From contig CM076650.1 in the NCBI GenBank assembly GCA_038496675.1, positions 26,474,564 through 26,538,563 of the forward strand: a DNA stretch of 64,000 nucleotides, given 5' to 3'. The notes under the pieces were generated by a model. The model worked only from the letters and a program-made list of their open reading frames with translations. It made no database searches and was not told the DNA's origin. Source of the stretch: Rachycentron canadum. Taxonomy: Eukaryota; Chordata; Actinopteri; Carangiformes; Rachycentridae. The first letter of the stretch is position 1. Each line of letters opens with the position of its first letter. Shown in pieces: positions 39,501-51,066 of this stretch. A program made the translations under genes and the position numbers.

Positions 39501-42500
39501 GGACTTCCTGAGAGTAGCTGGTCAGAGGGTGACATCATCAAGCTGATCCAGCCCTTTGGCACGCCTTCTGACATCGTCCTGGCAACACAAATCGGAAAGG
39601 TTGGTATAAACACAGTTTCATCAAGGCTTTTAGTGACTTGAAGAGAGAAGAAAGCGGTTCAAGTAATGCCCGTCGCTACACCTGTCTTTTGTACCTTAAC
39701 CCGAACCTTAATCAGCCAGATGGTGGTGATGTAATAAAGGCCCAAAAACACATTTCTGGAAAGACCACAGCCCCCAGACCACAAGCAACAGCACATTGAT
39801 TGGTGCTAGTGGGAGCGTGGCCTGTCATACATAACTGATAACTAAAGATGCCTTTGAGCAATGTTGAGACATCCAGTGAGTTTATTGAAATCCAAATGGC
39901 CAAATGAGTGCACAGGCTCTGTGATGAAGAAACAAGTGCGTGATTTGTCTCAATTAAACTAAGTGATTACTCACTCGTGGCTTTAATATTGGCTGAGTGA
40001 GCTGCTTCCTGTTGTGTGCAAAAAGGGTTCAACCTGGAATTAAAAAAAATGCCCTGATGGGTGAGCATTTCCAATGAAAGGATATATTTGTCAAGTTTGT
40101 TGATGTACCTACAACATAATGAAAACATCCTTTGTGTTTGTGTTAGGTGCTGGTGTCAGTGCCGGACATGGAGATTGCTGAAGAGATGGTGAAAGTTCAC
40201 ACCTTCATCCCTGCGAAGATAAACGACTCTGAGCTAAAGATAATTCAAGTCAAACAGCGTATTGGCCTCTGCACACCGGTAGAGCTCTCACCTTTAACAC
40301 AAACCATTCACAGTACATTGATCATCTCCTCTCCTGGTGCTCTCTGATCTTCTGTATCAGTTATCTTAGTTTTGACAGGTCAACATAAAGTTTTCAGTCA
40401 TGAAAAAACATTTCAGTCACTAGTTTATAGAGAATTATTTTGCACAAAACTGATGTTTGATACTGAAACTCTTTATACAGGTGGCTCTCTACAATCTACT
40501 GATGGGATCAGTGGACCCCTTAGTGAGTATTTCTACTGTTATACTTTCCTGGTCAAAGCCATAGGGGGATTGCTCCCCAAATAATGATACTACGTCTCGT
40601 TTTGGATTCTAGCGTCAATAGGTTCAATACCAGTTTCAGTTTTTCTCTTCTACGTCAGAGTCATTTCAGAGTTTAAGTGTCTTTGCCAACAAGGTTCTGT
40701 TACCATGAATATAAATAAGTGCACCTACTCTTTGCTTGTCTGCTGCTGTTGTCATGTAATGTCCATTAAAACACAAACCGACACACACTGAATCACACAG
40801 CACAATAGCATTCAGACACATCAGTTCAGACACAAAATCCCAGCTAGAACACATACCCTTTATGAATCCCAGGTAGAACACATACCCCCCCCCCCCCCAC
40901 CACCAGCTTTCCTGTGTCCCGATTGCAATTGGAAAAACAGGCAGAAATACCTAAAAAGTAACTTAGATGGATATATAGATGGATACATAGATGATTGCAG
41001 GAGTATTGTCCTCAGAACAAAGCAACTTTCTGTTCTGCTTCAGTTTCTACATACAAGCTGCAGCTGGGAATCAAACCCAGGTCTCACAAGTCCAGCCCCA
41101 CACAGTCCACATCCCCTGGCTAATATCATGATTGGATGTTCTTCAGGAGAGTCCGGTCCCAGTCAGCTGGAGCACCCTCTTGGTGATCAGTAATGTTCCC
41201 AACACACCGTCTGGCTCCTCCGAGGTACAGAAACTGGTGCGACGCTTTGGTACCGTCATCAAGACCCTCGTGCTCAACAACATGGTGAGGCTTGTGCAGC
41301 TGCTAACATGCTAATCTGTCCTATCCTGAGTCATCCTTGTCCTGAATGCCTGTGTCCCTCTTCATTGTCACGTGATGCTGACATGATGTTACGCCTCCTT
41401 CTCCTTAGGTCATCTGCGAGATGGCAACTGCAGCCATGGCCTTGTCTGTTTACAAACGCTTCCAGACGTTTCCGTGCATCATCCACAACAACCCTCTGTT
41501 CTTCTCCCGCAAACCTGACCCCAAGGCCAACACCCAGACTAAAGTCATCACTGCGTACCTTGATTCATCTGAGGTCTGTAACTTTAAGAAGCATTATCAC
41601 TGGTCATTATCTAATACTGGGCTAACGTCCTGCAGTGGCAGCTCTGTGTTTGGGTTTGATGTGACACTGCTCAGTTCCTCCCTGTGTCTGGTTGTAGGAT
41701 ACACCTGCAAATGCCAAGAGCAGCCAAATACCAGCAGCTGCAGACGAAGGGGAGGCAGCACATAAAGAGAAGTCTGACCCTGATCTGGAGGGGATAGAAA
41801 ACGCTGTTGGGACAGATGAGAAGATGGTTGGTGAAGACGAAGCTCTGGGAGAAAATGGGAGCAAAGATGAGATCAAAAAAGACGAGTTCACAGGAGCTGC
41901 AGCAGATGCCAAACCAGAGGCAGCATTGGATACAGATGTGAGGGAAACATCAGCTGCTCCAACTGTCATGGAGACAACAGAGAAGGTCACAGGCACTAAT
42001 GCATCCAAAGCAGGGAATGACAAGACTCCAGCTGGTGAAGAGGTAAAGCAATCAAGTCTCGATGGCGAAGCAGCTTCCAGGGAGACACTCATGCCAGAGC
42101 TGCCAAAGGTAAGTTGCTAAAAATGTCAGTCTGCTGTTGGAGCCAGATTGTTCACCTGCATTTTGACATCTCTTTTTGATCCCTGTTTCACCAGGTTACT
42201 CAAGAAATGGTTAATGCCTTGCTTGAAGAGTGCCGGACACGAACTGCCAGCCATCCCAACAACAGCATCAACACAGCAACTTCTTCCTGTGGAGTAAAGG
42301 GGGAATCACAAACGGAGTCAGAGCCCAGTGAAAAGGCAGCGGAGGAGACTAAGGAGCTGACCAAAAGCCACACAGAAGAGATGAAGACGCAGGAGAGGGA
42401 GAGAAGAGAGAGGGAAGTGAGAAAGGAGAAGGAGGCCAGGGAGCGAGAGAGGAAGGAGAGGGAGAGGAGAGCCTGGGAGAAGGAGGAGAGGGCAAGGAGG

Positions 42501-45454
42501 GAGAAGGAGTGGGAAGAAAGGGCCAGGAGAGAGAGGGAGAAGAGGGAGGAGGAAAGAAGGGAGTGGGAGAGGAGGGAAAGAGAGAGGAGGGAGAGGAAGA
42601 GAGCATACGGGGAAGGTTTGACGGGATCAAGGTCATCCAGCAGGTCGGAGGGATACAAGCAGAGCTCCGGGAGGAGTGGGCAGAGTAACGGCAACAAAGT
42701 GGTGAGGAAGTGCTGTCGATCAGAGTGTGTAGGAACTTACATCTCTGCTCCTTGTTCTCATCCTCTAATCTGTTTGATGCAAACAGGTGGAGGAGGAGGA
42801 AGAGGAGGAGTTCCCATTCAACATGAGTGACTTTGTGACAGTAGATGAAGTAGGAGATGTCACTGACCTCCCTCACTCTCCTTTGCCTGTTGTTCCCATG
42901 GAAACCACAGAGGCAGGGGAGGATGCTCCCACATCTGCCCCACGTGACACTTCAGAGGTAAACTTTAACATGTTTGTTCGGGTGTCTGAGACTTGCGCTT
43001 CCACAGTGTAATGACATCACTTCTCTTGTTTTCTGCCTCCAGGACACACCGATGGAGGTTACCACAGCAACGGCAGATGCAGCGATGACCCCAGTGAAGT
43101 CTGAGGAAGTATCAGACTGTGAAGCTGTGAGTGCGCCAGCAGCTCAGTCTTCAGACAGTTTGCCGAACCTCGCTAACTCCCCTCCCACCCAAACACAGGA
43201 GCCAACAGGTCGACCAGAGGCAGAGACCGGTACAACCTCACACCCATCAACTCACAGAAATTGCTTTCTTTCATTTCAAGGTTAAAACTGTGTAATCATT
43301 ATTTTTAGAAACCACACCAACATCTACTCAGGACTCCACCCCAGAGGTTGAACAACTTGCCCTGCCTGCCCCTGCAGCTGCAGACAGCCCATCTGAAGCT
43401 TCCCCAGCAGAGTCCTCATCGAACAGCCCAGCCACAGGGCAAGTAACTGCAGAGAGTGAGGAAGTTAAGACAGAGGACAGTGCTCTCAATCACAGCCAGG
43501 CCAGAGGCAGAACAGAGGAGCAGGAGAAGATGCAGGATCAAGAGGTCAAGGAGACGGGAGCCCCTGCTGCAGATACAGGTACAGTGTATTTCAGCTCCTT
43601 GGTGGTGACAGGATCACCTGCATCAGGGTCCAGGAGTTAGTTTAGGATATTTAGACATCTGTGTGAAATTAGCAGAATTAATTGTTGTGTTGTTGCAGTG
43701 TTGTTTTGCATCACTTCCTCCAGACTATATGTCCATGTCTCTCCCAGGAAAGCAAGAGAGTTTGTGTGAAGACCAGACAAACACCCAAGAGCAGAGTCCA
43801 AAGAAACTACAGAAAACAACTCCCACGAGCACAGACTACACCCTCCCTCCTTTTGACCCCAGCAACCCAGTTGGTATGACACTTATTCAGCATTGTGTAT
43901 TTTTTTTTAATGTTTGTTTACAATGTCTGACTGCGTGATAGCAGGGAACAGCTGATTATATCTGTTCCATATCTATGACCTTGTTGGTGTGTCCTTTCAG
44001 GCATGGAGTTCTTGGTCCCAAAGACGGGTTTCTTCTGTAAGGTGTGTAATCGCTTCTTTAGTGGTGGCAAAGAGGCTGAGATCAACCACTGCAAAACGGT
44101 CAAACACTACGAGAACCTGCAGGTGGGCACACACTGACATTTGTGTACATGGAAAACACACTTACTCCATTTTGATACGCTGGTAATGAATCTTGTTGCA
44201 GTTTTCCTCTGAGTTGGATCACAGGGTTGTTCCATACTCACATTTGAAGTGTTGATATCCATAACAAGATATATTTGTGAAGAACCAAAAACCATCTCAT
44301 TGTAGTTTTACGTCCTCTCTCAGGCTGAGCTCTGAGCTCTAGTAACAACAGGTCAGTCAGCCAATCAGAAGAGAGGATCGGATTTCTATGTGATCCAATA
44401 AAAATATAGCAGATTTCAGGTAAACATTCAATCCTGTAAGACTGGATGGTGGATCCAGGTGGGCGGGGCTTGGGGCATGGGCGTGGGTGGTGACTGCTTT
44501 GTTGTGACATCACAAAGTTCCAGAAGTCCTGACTGCTGCTTTGAAAGCTCAGTTTCTGAATACAGGCTGTGAGCATTTCTCTGTGGACCGAGACCTTTGA
44601 TACTTTCACTGTATTATTATAGAACCTAGACCTGATTTATGAACAAAGACCACATGGAGGTCTACCTTTAGACCGTATGGACCTTTAACATCTACCTTTA
44701 GACTGTATGGACCTTTAACATCTACCTTTAGACCCGATGGACCTTTTATGGTTCATCACTGGAGATGGTAATGGGACTGACCTTTTTATTTTTTTTACAA
44801 AGACTCCCTCCCATCTCTCAGCTCGGCTTTCTTGGCCTGTTGAAAGCAGAGACAGAACACTTGTGTCATAACAGCCTACAAACCAAACATGATTGTTTGT
44901 TTGTTACAAGCTCCAACAAAAAATATTCATACTTTGATAATTAAAATTTCACAACTGAAATTGTGACTCATCAAAATTACAATATGTCAAAATAATCTTC
45001 AGTATGAGTTTTATTTATGAGTTTTCATTTCGAGTTCAACAAAACTGCACCACATTAATATCAAGGTTTAATCATTAACTTTATTGATTGAATGAACTGT
45101 CACTGATTCTTATCTATACTGTTTTTATCTAGTTATGTCAGCTCTGACACTTACTTTCATCATTACTTCTACCTTGTTTTAACTTATACAGACTTAGCTT
45201 TTCTTTCATGTTAGTTGTCTGCACCATTGAAAAGGGGTTTTCCTCAATGCGTCTTGATGTTTTAAATCAATCCATGTCTAGAGTAGCCCTCGTTCTTCTC
45301 GTTTTTTGACAGTTTGATGCTTTCTGTAGTTCAGGTGAGATGTCCACACATTCACAACAAGGCTACAACTCCAGTGTCCTTTTTCCGTCTCTTCTAGAAA
45401 TACCTGCAGACCACGAAGGCGCCGAGTGAGACCATCAAACCCGACCCCAGCTGA
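27149..45454 (+). CDS. znf638: ZNF638 (NP220-like) matrin-type zinc finger / RRM protein, 24 coding exons
   Basis: Nuclear RNA- and DNA-binding protein of the matrin family; mammalian ZNF638 acts in splicing, adipogenic transcription and silencing of unintegrated retroviral DNA. Exons: 27149-27155, 30669-32410, 34719-34780, 35154-35180, 35353-35549, 35942-36055, 36534-36670, 37831-38046, 38585-38683, 38839-38876, 38961-39007, 39134-39165, 39480-39599, 40147-40278, 41147-41284, 41409-41573, 41698-42108, 42195-42701, 42787-42957, 43043-43229, 43309-43578, 43748-43873, 44001-44122, 45398-45454. They join without breaks to 1707 residues (human is nearer 1980). Marks: SILASFGLSNEDLE and VIDYGHASR; matrin zinc finger 1 (CSLCHTQC..H..H) near 570-600; an SR-like stretch; PAKKKKK nuclear signal; three RRM-like units at about 775-865, 907-990 and 991-1091; an Arg/Glu-rich helix near 1290-1370; FPFN..FVTVDEV; C-terminal matrin finger 2 (FLVPKTGFFCKVC) near 1650-1690. 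Identity is firm; the start exon is inferred from phase. Confidence 0.93.
27156..30668 (+). other. First intron of znf638
   Basis: About 3.5 kb between the proposed start exon and the large second exon. It begins in the CpG-rich region and holds a reverse-oriented Tc1 fragment at 28270-28810; an A-run lies at about 30297-30312. No other gene seen. Confidence 0.6.
28270..28810 (-). mobile_element. Decayed Tc1/mariner fragment, reverse orientation
   Basis: On the minus strand, 28560 to 28270 follows the Tc1 transposase gene. Signs are gaagtttggaaccagtttgg, a stretch matching the 'satisfied by ctcaacaactctgtcagacc' region, and atgatggtggcagcatcatg with gggatgggcctgggagactg. Many stops and small deletions; inactive. 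The extension to 28810 is uncertain. Confidence 0.6.
32411..34718 (+). other. znf638 intron, no gene seen
   Basis: Intron between the large exon 2 and the exon that completes matrin zinc finger 1. AT-rich, with an A-run at about 33786-33798; no recognisable element. Confidence 0.75.
36952..37200 (+). mobile_element. Dispersed element with 30-bp tandem repeats, copy D (body only)
   Basis: In the znf638 intron 36671-37830. Shares ctttgattataaagcaggtc, taggttctat, aatgcccacagtctatattc and ttgttactagagctccagag with the copies at 10430, 44285 and 50690, but is more diverged and lacks the 30-bp array. It is the oldest-looking copy. Confidence 0.6.
44285..44755 (-). mobile_element. Dispersed element with 30-bp tandem repeats, copy B
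   Basis: Lies in the last znf638 intron (44123-45397). On the minus strand it starts with three 30-bp units (44664-44755), then the same body as copy A (aatgctcacagcctgtattc, tctggaactttgtgatgtca, tctgattggctgactgacct). It carries an extra stretch of about 100 bp in the middle (44388-44480) shared with copy C. Confidence 0.75.
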
Positions 45455-45656
45455 ATGGACACAAAACTCCTGCAATCATCTGTGTAGACTGAATTTTGTC
45501 ATTCCCTTCCTTTTGTAATTTGTCTTTGTTTTTCACTGAAGGTCCAGGTTGTTGATGTAGATTAGTCTCATCTCCTGCCTCTCTCTCATATAATTAAGAG
45601 GAAGTGAGTGGAACTGTACAGTAGAGGATGGCAGCCTGTATGAACTGTGCTCAGTC

Positions 45657-45662
45657 AATAAA
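45657..45662 (+). promoter_or_regulatory. znf638: Poly(A) signal of znf638
   Basis: AATAAA about 203 bp after the znf638 stop codon, in a short 3' untranslated region. Good position and sequence. Confidence 0.7.
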
Positions 45663-46105
45663 ATGTCTGGACTAAATTATCTGTTATTAGTCATTTGTTC
45701 CTCTACAGTCTAATGTGGTTGATAATGTTTCTGTTTAAACAAGAGCAGGACGCTGCTCAGATGGACTTCAGGAGCTGGTCGATCTTGAGACCACAGACCA
45801 GAACAACCTAGACTCCAATGGTCTTGAGCACAGGGATGGTAGTTTCAATTTTATTTGTATAGAGCCAAATCATAAGAGACTGAATTTGCTGAACTTGAGT
45901 TCAGTAAATTAGCAGTGAGCTACTATGATGAATGGCACCAGGCTAACACCACAGCTACTCTGTATATGGTGAGTACTGATGGAGCTTTGACCTCCTTACT
46001 GAGCTAACATGAAAGTTCTGACCATCAGGAGCAGTTGGTGCGCAGGACACTTCAGAGTGATGAGCCAAGGGTCAGACTACCAACTCAATTTCTGGGTTCA
46101 GAGGC

Positions 46106-46670
46106 CAGCACAAGCTGGCAGCCTGTGCCCAGTGTCTTGGGTAGAGGTTAGATGATTAGGTAGAGAGGGTTACAGTTAAAGTTTAGAAACAGGCACTGAT
46201 CTGGTTCCTCAAATGTTTCCTAGCTCAGACAACAAGGGCTGACTGCATGACAAGGCAAGGCAGTTTTATTTGTATAGCCCATTTTTACAAACAGTTTGTC
46301 TCAAAGTTCTTTACATAGCATCATAACAACATCCTCTGCCCTTAGACCCTCACATCGACTGAGGAAAAACTCAAAACAAAAAACCCTTTTAACAGGGAAA
46401 AAAAGAGAAACCTCATGGTGAGCAACAGAGGAGGGATCCCTCACCCAGGACGGGCAGACGTGCAATAGATGTTGTATACAGACAAGAAAACAGGGAACAA
46501 TACAGAATATGCACAGATGGAAATGGTGTGCAGGAGTTAATGAAGGCAGTTTCTGGTGGGAGGGAAGGCAGGGAGAGTCAGGCAGCTTAATGGGAGTAAT
46601 GGGTGGTAGACTGGTTCCTGGGAGGGAAGGGCAGGTTGGTTTAACAGCAGGGGTAAAAGGGGAAAGGGGG
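46106..46670. repeat. Left arm of a 565-bp inverted duplication
   Basis: Reverse complement of 49932-50496 with only a few differences by eye. It includes the LINE 3' end (46255-46670) plus about 150 bp of the DNA lying beyond that 3' end (46106-46254). Confidence 0.85.
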
Positions 46671-47795
46671 TGATGCAGGGGGCGGTTGGTGGAGAGAGAT
46701 GGAGCTGCAGTGGATCTGTGGAAACACAAATAGAGAGAGAGCCAGACACCAAGGCCAAACTACAAGGTGCAGCAGATAATGAAAATGATAGTTTAAAAAG
46801 TGGGAGAGGAGAGGAGAGGAGACTAGAGGAGAGGAGAGGAGAGGAGAGAGCTCTATGTAACCTGATGTATCCCCCAGCAGTCTAAGCCTATAGCAGCATA
46901 AAAATGGTTCAGAGCTACCTGAACCGGCCCGAACTAAACGCTCTGTCGTAGAGGAAGGTTTTAAGCCTAGTCTTAAATGTAGTAAGAGTGTCTGCCTCTC
47001 TGACCCATGGAGAGAGTTGGTTCCACAGTAAAGGAGCCCGATAACTGAAGGCTCTACCTCCCAGTCTGTTTTTGAAGATACTGGGAGTCACTAACAGACC
47101 TGCATTCTGGGAGCAAAGTGCTCTGGAAGGATAATAAGGGACTCTGAGGTCTTTCAAATAAGATGGAGCTTTTTCATTAAGGGCTTTATAAGTCAGCAGA
47201 AGGATTTTGAAGTCGACTCGATATCCTACAGGAAGCCAATGGAGAGAAGCTAAAGTGGGACAGATGTGTTCTCTTTTACTAACTCCTGTCAATATCCTTG
47301 CTGCAGCGTTCTGGACTAACTGCAGACTCTTTAGAGAGTTTTTCGGACATCCTGACAACAGAGAGTTACAGTAGTCCAGCCTAGAGGTGATAAATGCATG
47401 GACTAGTTTCTCAGCATCACTCTGAGAGAGGATATTCCTAATCTTGGCTATGCTGCGCAGGTGAAAAAAGGCAGTCCTAGTCACATGTTTTATGTGTGAG
47501 CTGAATGAAAGGTCTTGGTCAAATATTACTCCAAGGTTCCTTGCAGTCATACTAGAGTTCAGGGTGATGCCATCTAGATTAGTATCTGTGTAGAAAAAGT
47601 GTCCCTGAGATGTTTAGGTCCAAACACGATGACCTCTGTTTTATCTGAGTTTAGTAGCAGGAAGTTAGAGGACATCCAGGATTTGATGTCTTTTAGGCAG
47701 TCTTGCAGATTGATGAGGCGGCTTTTATCATCTGGTTCTGTCGATAAGTAGAGCTGGGTATCATCTGCATAGCAATGAAAGTTGATGGGGCTAGT
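46255..47795 (-). mobile_element. 5'-truncated L2/CR1-type LINE with reverse transcriptase remnant
   Basis: Minus-strand non-LTR retrotransposon. At 47790-47590 it encodes the catalytic box HCYADDTQLY and SDKTEVIVFG. After a frameshift near 47560, an open frame at 47550-46915 gives the family's C-terminal segment (NLGVIFDQDLSF, LDYCNSLLSG, NAAARILTG, LHWLPV, APLLWNQLS). The 3' UTR follows and ends near 46255 with atgggctatacaaataaaac and tgccttgcctt. The upstream part of the reverse transcriptase and any endonuclease are missing, as is usual for 5' truncation. Inactive by truncation and frameshift. The clade call rests on the C-terminal wording and the short 3' repeat tail. Confidence 0.85.
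46800..46850. repeat. (GAGGA)n purine-rich array
   Basis: Short pentanucleotide-like array of gagga/gagag units within the LINE 3' region. It is absent from the right-hand copy, which starts after it. Confidence 0.8.
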
Positions 47796-47999
47796 GCCAA
47801 GAGTGGAGGACTATAGTTAGGTTCAGGGACTAGCAGTAAAGCCCTCCAGCACACCCAAGGGCTTGGGTGTGAAGCAAGTACCAATGTTTAAGAGGAAGAG
47901 CAAGGCAGAGATTCAAAACTAGTACTGATCACAGGTCCCTAAATCTATCCCTGGCACAAAAAGCAAGGTCTGGAAATCTATAGTCAATTCCACAGGTGG

Positions 48000-49153
48000 A
48001 GAACAACAGCTTTGTTTTTTGGTTCAGTCAAGCAGGTAACAGACTCGGGTGAAACACATTTGGTGCTGAATTAATCATTTAAACAGACCAATGAAATGAG
48101 ACGTCCTTGGGAAAGGCTTTGGCCTGAACTAATTAAAAGAGAGAGGAAACCAACCAAACCACTGTGGTCCCATACAAATCAACAATGCCCAGAGCAAAGG
48201 AGACATCTGAGGACATGAAGAAGAGGGTAGTGACAGCCCATCAGTCTGGGGAGGGCTATAAGACCATCTCCAACAGATTCCAGCTCCATCCATCCACTGT
48301 AAGACAAATCATTTACAAATGGAGGACAGCAACTCTGCCTAGAAGTGGACGCCATCAAAACTATCACCCAGAAGCACCAGAAAAATAATAAATCAGGTAA
48401 AGGCCAACCCACACATCACCTCTAGAGACACTGCATATGAAGAAAAGAAGCTCCTCCCAACAGTGAATGGGGGTGGAAATATGAAGGTCTGGGGCTGCTT
48501 TTCTGCTTCTGGACCTGGACGACTCCATATTATCCAAGGAACCATGAATTCTCCGGCATATCAACAAATTCTTGACCAGAATCTGCTGCCATCAGTCAGG
48601 GAGTTGAAGCTGGGACAAAAATGCATTATGCAACAAGACAAAGACCCAAAGCATTCCAGCAAAACTACAAAGGAATGGCTTCAGAGAAAGAGGATTTGTA
48701 CTCTGGATTGGCCCAGTCACCAAACCTTAATCCAATTGAAATGTTGTGGCGAGACCTGAAGAAGTTGGTACATACCAGATGTCCCTCAACCTCTCAACTG
48801 GCTGAGTTCTTAGAGGAGGAGTGGGCAAAAACCCCCATAAGCAGATGGAGAGACTGGTCAGTGGTTACAGAAGACGTTTGGTTGAAGTAATGGCTGCAGA
48901 AGGAGGAGCCACAAGCTACTAATACAAGGGTTCACATACTTTTGCACATGTTAAGTTTTCAGTTTTTGTGAAATAAACCACATTTGTTGAATTAAATAAT
49001 GAAAATATATCTCTTTTTGTGTGTGTGTCCATTATTTGGAAGGTGTGCTTTACAAACTGGGATTTGGATTTATGTGTAATAAGGTTATTTTAATGTTTTT
49101 TACAAAAACAGTGACCATGTCTGGAGGGTTCACAAACTTTCAAGCAGCACTGT
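48000..49153 (+). mobile_element. Deleted Tc1/mariner element with broken transposase
   Basis: The transposase N-terminus starts at 48185 (MPRAKETSEDMKKRV) and includes the paired-domain-like helix-turn-helix (STVRQIIYKW, LPRSGR). The middle, including the first catalytic Asp, is deleted around 48390-48460. Downstream are MKVWGCFSASGPG, the second Asp in QQDKDPKHSSK and, after a frameshift near 48715, the catalytic Glu in NLNPIEMLW, ending at 48890. The right end is gggttcacaaactttcaagc at about 49127-49146, matching a known fish Tc1 terminal repeat. I could not find the matching left terminal repeat. Not functional. Confidence 0.85.
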
Positions 49154-49931
49154 ATATTAACATTGTGAACAGGTGAGCAGTTAATGAAGGGAATGAAAGG
49201 CTTTTGCCACATTACTGTCAAGTCAAAAAGAAAAGCTAGGATCTAAGAGCTAGTTATAGGTGCAGAACTGCACTGTACTAGTCCCTAAATTTTTCCCTGC
49301 AACAAACAAAAGGGATTTTCATTCTGGGGTCAGTGCCAATGCCAAGAAGCCAGGGGTATGGGCATGCAGCCAGTGTCAGTGGTTAGGAAGAAGAGCCAGA
49401 TAAAGGTTACATTGGCACTGAACTGGTCCTTAAATTTAGCCCTCAACCAAACTGCAGAATCTGCTGGCCTTAAGAACCATAACTTGGTTCAATGACCAGG
49501 TTTGAGACTCTCAGATTCCCAAGAAACCAGGGCCTTTGGGTCTGGAGAAAGGGCCAGTGGCACTGAACTGGATCCTACATTACACCTTGTTATTATTATT
49601 ATTATTACTGTCATCAACAGGTCTGTTTATACACATGTGCACTTAGAAATGTTATTAGATAACACTTTGCTATTTTAATTATTATTATAACAACGTGAAG
49701 CACACTACAACTATTACCACACCACACACACAGGTCCTTGAATGTTTTCCTGCCACAGGTTCAGAACTGCCACTCAACGGGTCCCTAAATTTTCCCTGGC
49801 ACTAACAGCAAGGGCTGGCGGCCTGCAGTGTGTGCCCAGGTTAAAGAACCATAGCATGATTAATGTCTCAAGTGTGAGGACCTCCAATGCCAAAAAAGCC
49901 AGGGCTGGACACCTGAGGTCAGCTCTTGGGA

Positions 49932-50496
49932 ACCCCCTTCCCCTTTTACCCCTGCTGTTAAACCGACCTGCCCTTCCCTCCCAGGAACCAGTCTACCACC
50001 CATTACCCCCATTAAGCTGCCTGACTCTCCCTGCCTTCCCTCCCACCAGAAACTGCCTTCATTAACTCCTGCACACCATTTCCATCTGTGCATATTCTGT
50101 ATTGTTGCCTGTTTTCTTGTCTGTATACAACATCTATTGCACGTCTGCCCGTCCTGGGTGAGGGATCCCTCCTCTGTCTCTCACCATGAGGTTTCTCTTT
50201 TTTTTCCCTGTTAAAAGGGTTTTTGTTTTGAGTTTTTCCTCAGTCGATGTGAGGGTCTAAGGGCAGAGGATGTTGTTATGATGCTATGTAAAGAACTTTG
50301 AGACAAACTGTTTGTAAAAATGGGCTATACAAATAAAACTGCCTTGCCTTGTCATGCAGTCAGCCCTTGTTGTCTGAGCTAGGAAACATTTGAGGAACCA
50401 GATCAGTGCCTGTTTCTAAACTTTAACTGTAACCCTCTCTACCTAATCATCTAACCTCTACCCAAGACACTGGGCACAGGCTGCCAGCTTGTGCTG
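49932..50496. repeat. Right arm of a 565-bp inverted duplication (LINE tail plus flank)
   Basis: Inverted copy of 46106-46670, same length. Reading + it has a 5'-truncated LINE 3' region to about 50345 followed by the ~150 bp that lie beyond the LINE in the left copy. Immediately after it, at 50496-50540, comes a second LINE tail (atgggctatacaaataaaac, then repeated ttgcc). Confidence 0.85.
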
Positions 50497-50689
50497 TAAA
50501 AATGGGCTATACAAATAAAACTGTCTTGCCTTGCCTTGCCTTTCCTCTCTTTACCTTCTGTGCTCCTCACATCCTGTTCTTCTCCCACCTGCTGCAAGAC
50601 TTTACCAAGATCAACCAACTAATGACTGTCAACATGTATCCTTCCACAAACGATGGAAATGTCCCATCTGGCTGGTGTGAGCCTATAAC

Positions 50690-51066
50690 AACATAGCAGA
50701 TTTCAGGTAAACACTTAGAGAAATCAAATCCTGTGAGGTTGGGTGGTGGGTCCAGGTGAGCAGGGCAGGGGGCATGGGTGAGGGTGGTGACTGCTTTGTC
50801 ACAAAGTTCCAAAAGTCCTGACTGCTGGTTTCAAGGCTCAGTTTCTGAATACAGGCTGTGAGCATTTCTCTGTGGACTAAGACCTTTGATACTTTCACTG
50901 TATTAATATAGAACCTAGACCTGCTTTATAATCAAAGACCACATGGAGGTCTACCTTTAGACTGTATGGACCTTTAACATCTACCTTTAGACTGTATGGA
51001 CCTTTAACATCTACCTTTAGACCGTATGGACATTTAACATCTACCTTTAGACTCTATGGACCTTTA
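50690..51066 (-). mobile_element. Dispersed element with 30-bp tandem repeats, copy C
   Basis: Minus-strand copy with four 30-bp units at about 50945-51066 and then the common body (aatgctcacagcctgtattc and neighbours). It shares with copy B the middle segment ending cctgaaatctgctatgttg. No reading frame of note. Confidence 0.75.

Larger units (their letters stand above)
46030..49915 (+). repeat. Degenerate ~150-bp repeat series, interrupted by transposons
   Basis: Related units recur at about 46060-46250, 47900-47990, 49260-49580 and 49745-49915. Shared wording is 'gcactgaactggtccttaaatt', 'ccctggcac', 'caagggctg' and 'agaaaccagggc'-like segments. At 49275, 49428 and 49570 the phrase recurs every 142-153 bp. 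The units are strongly diverged. The LINE and the Tc1 element split the series. Confidence 0.55.

Noticed and set aside
42200..42876. Long minus-strand reading frames opposite znf638
   Set aside because: Shadows of the Arg/Glu-rich codons (gagaggag read backwards gives Ser/Leu/Pro runs). No family likeness and no splice context.
46301..46729. Pro-rich 142-residue minus-strand frame
   Set aside because: It is the 3' untranslated region of the LINE; the same frame recurs in the inverted copy at 49932-50065.
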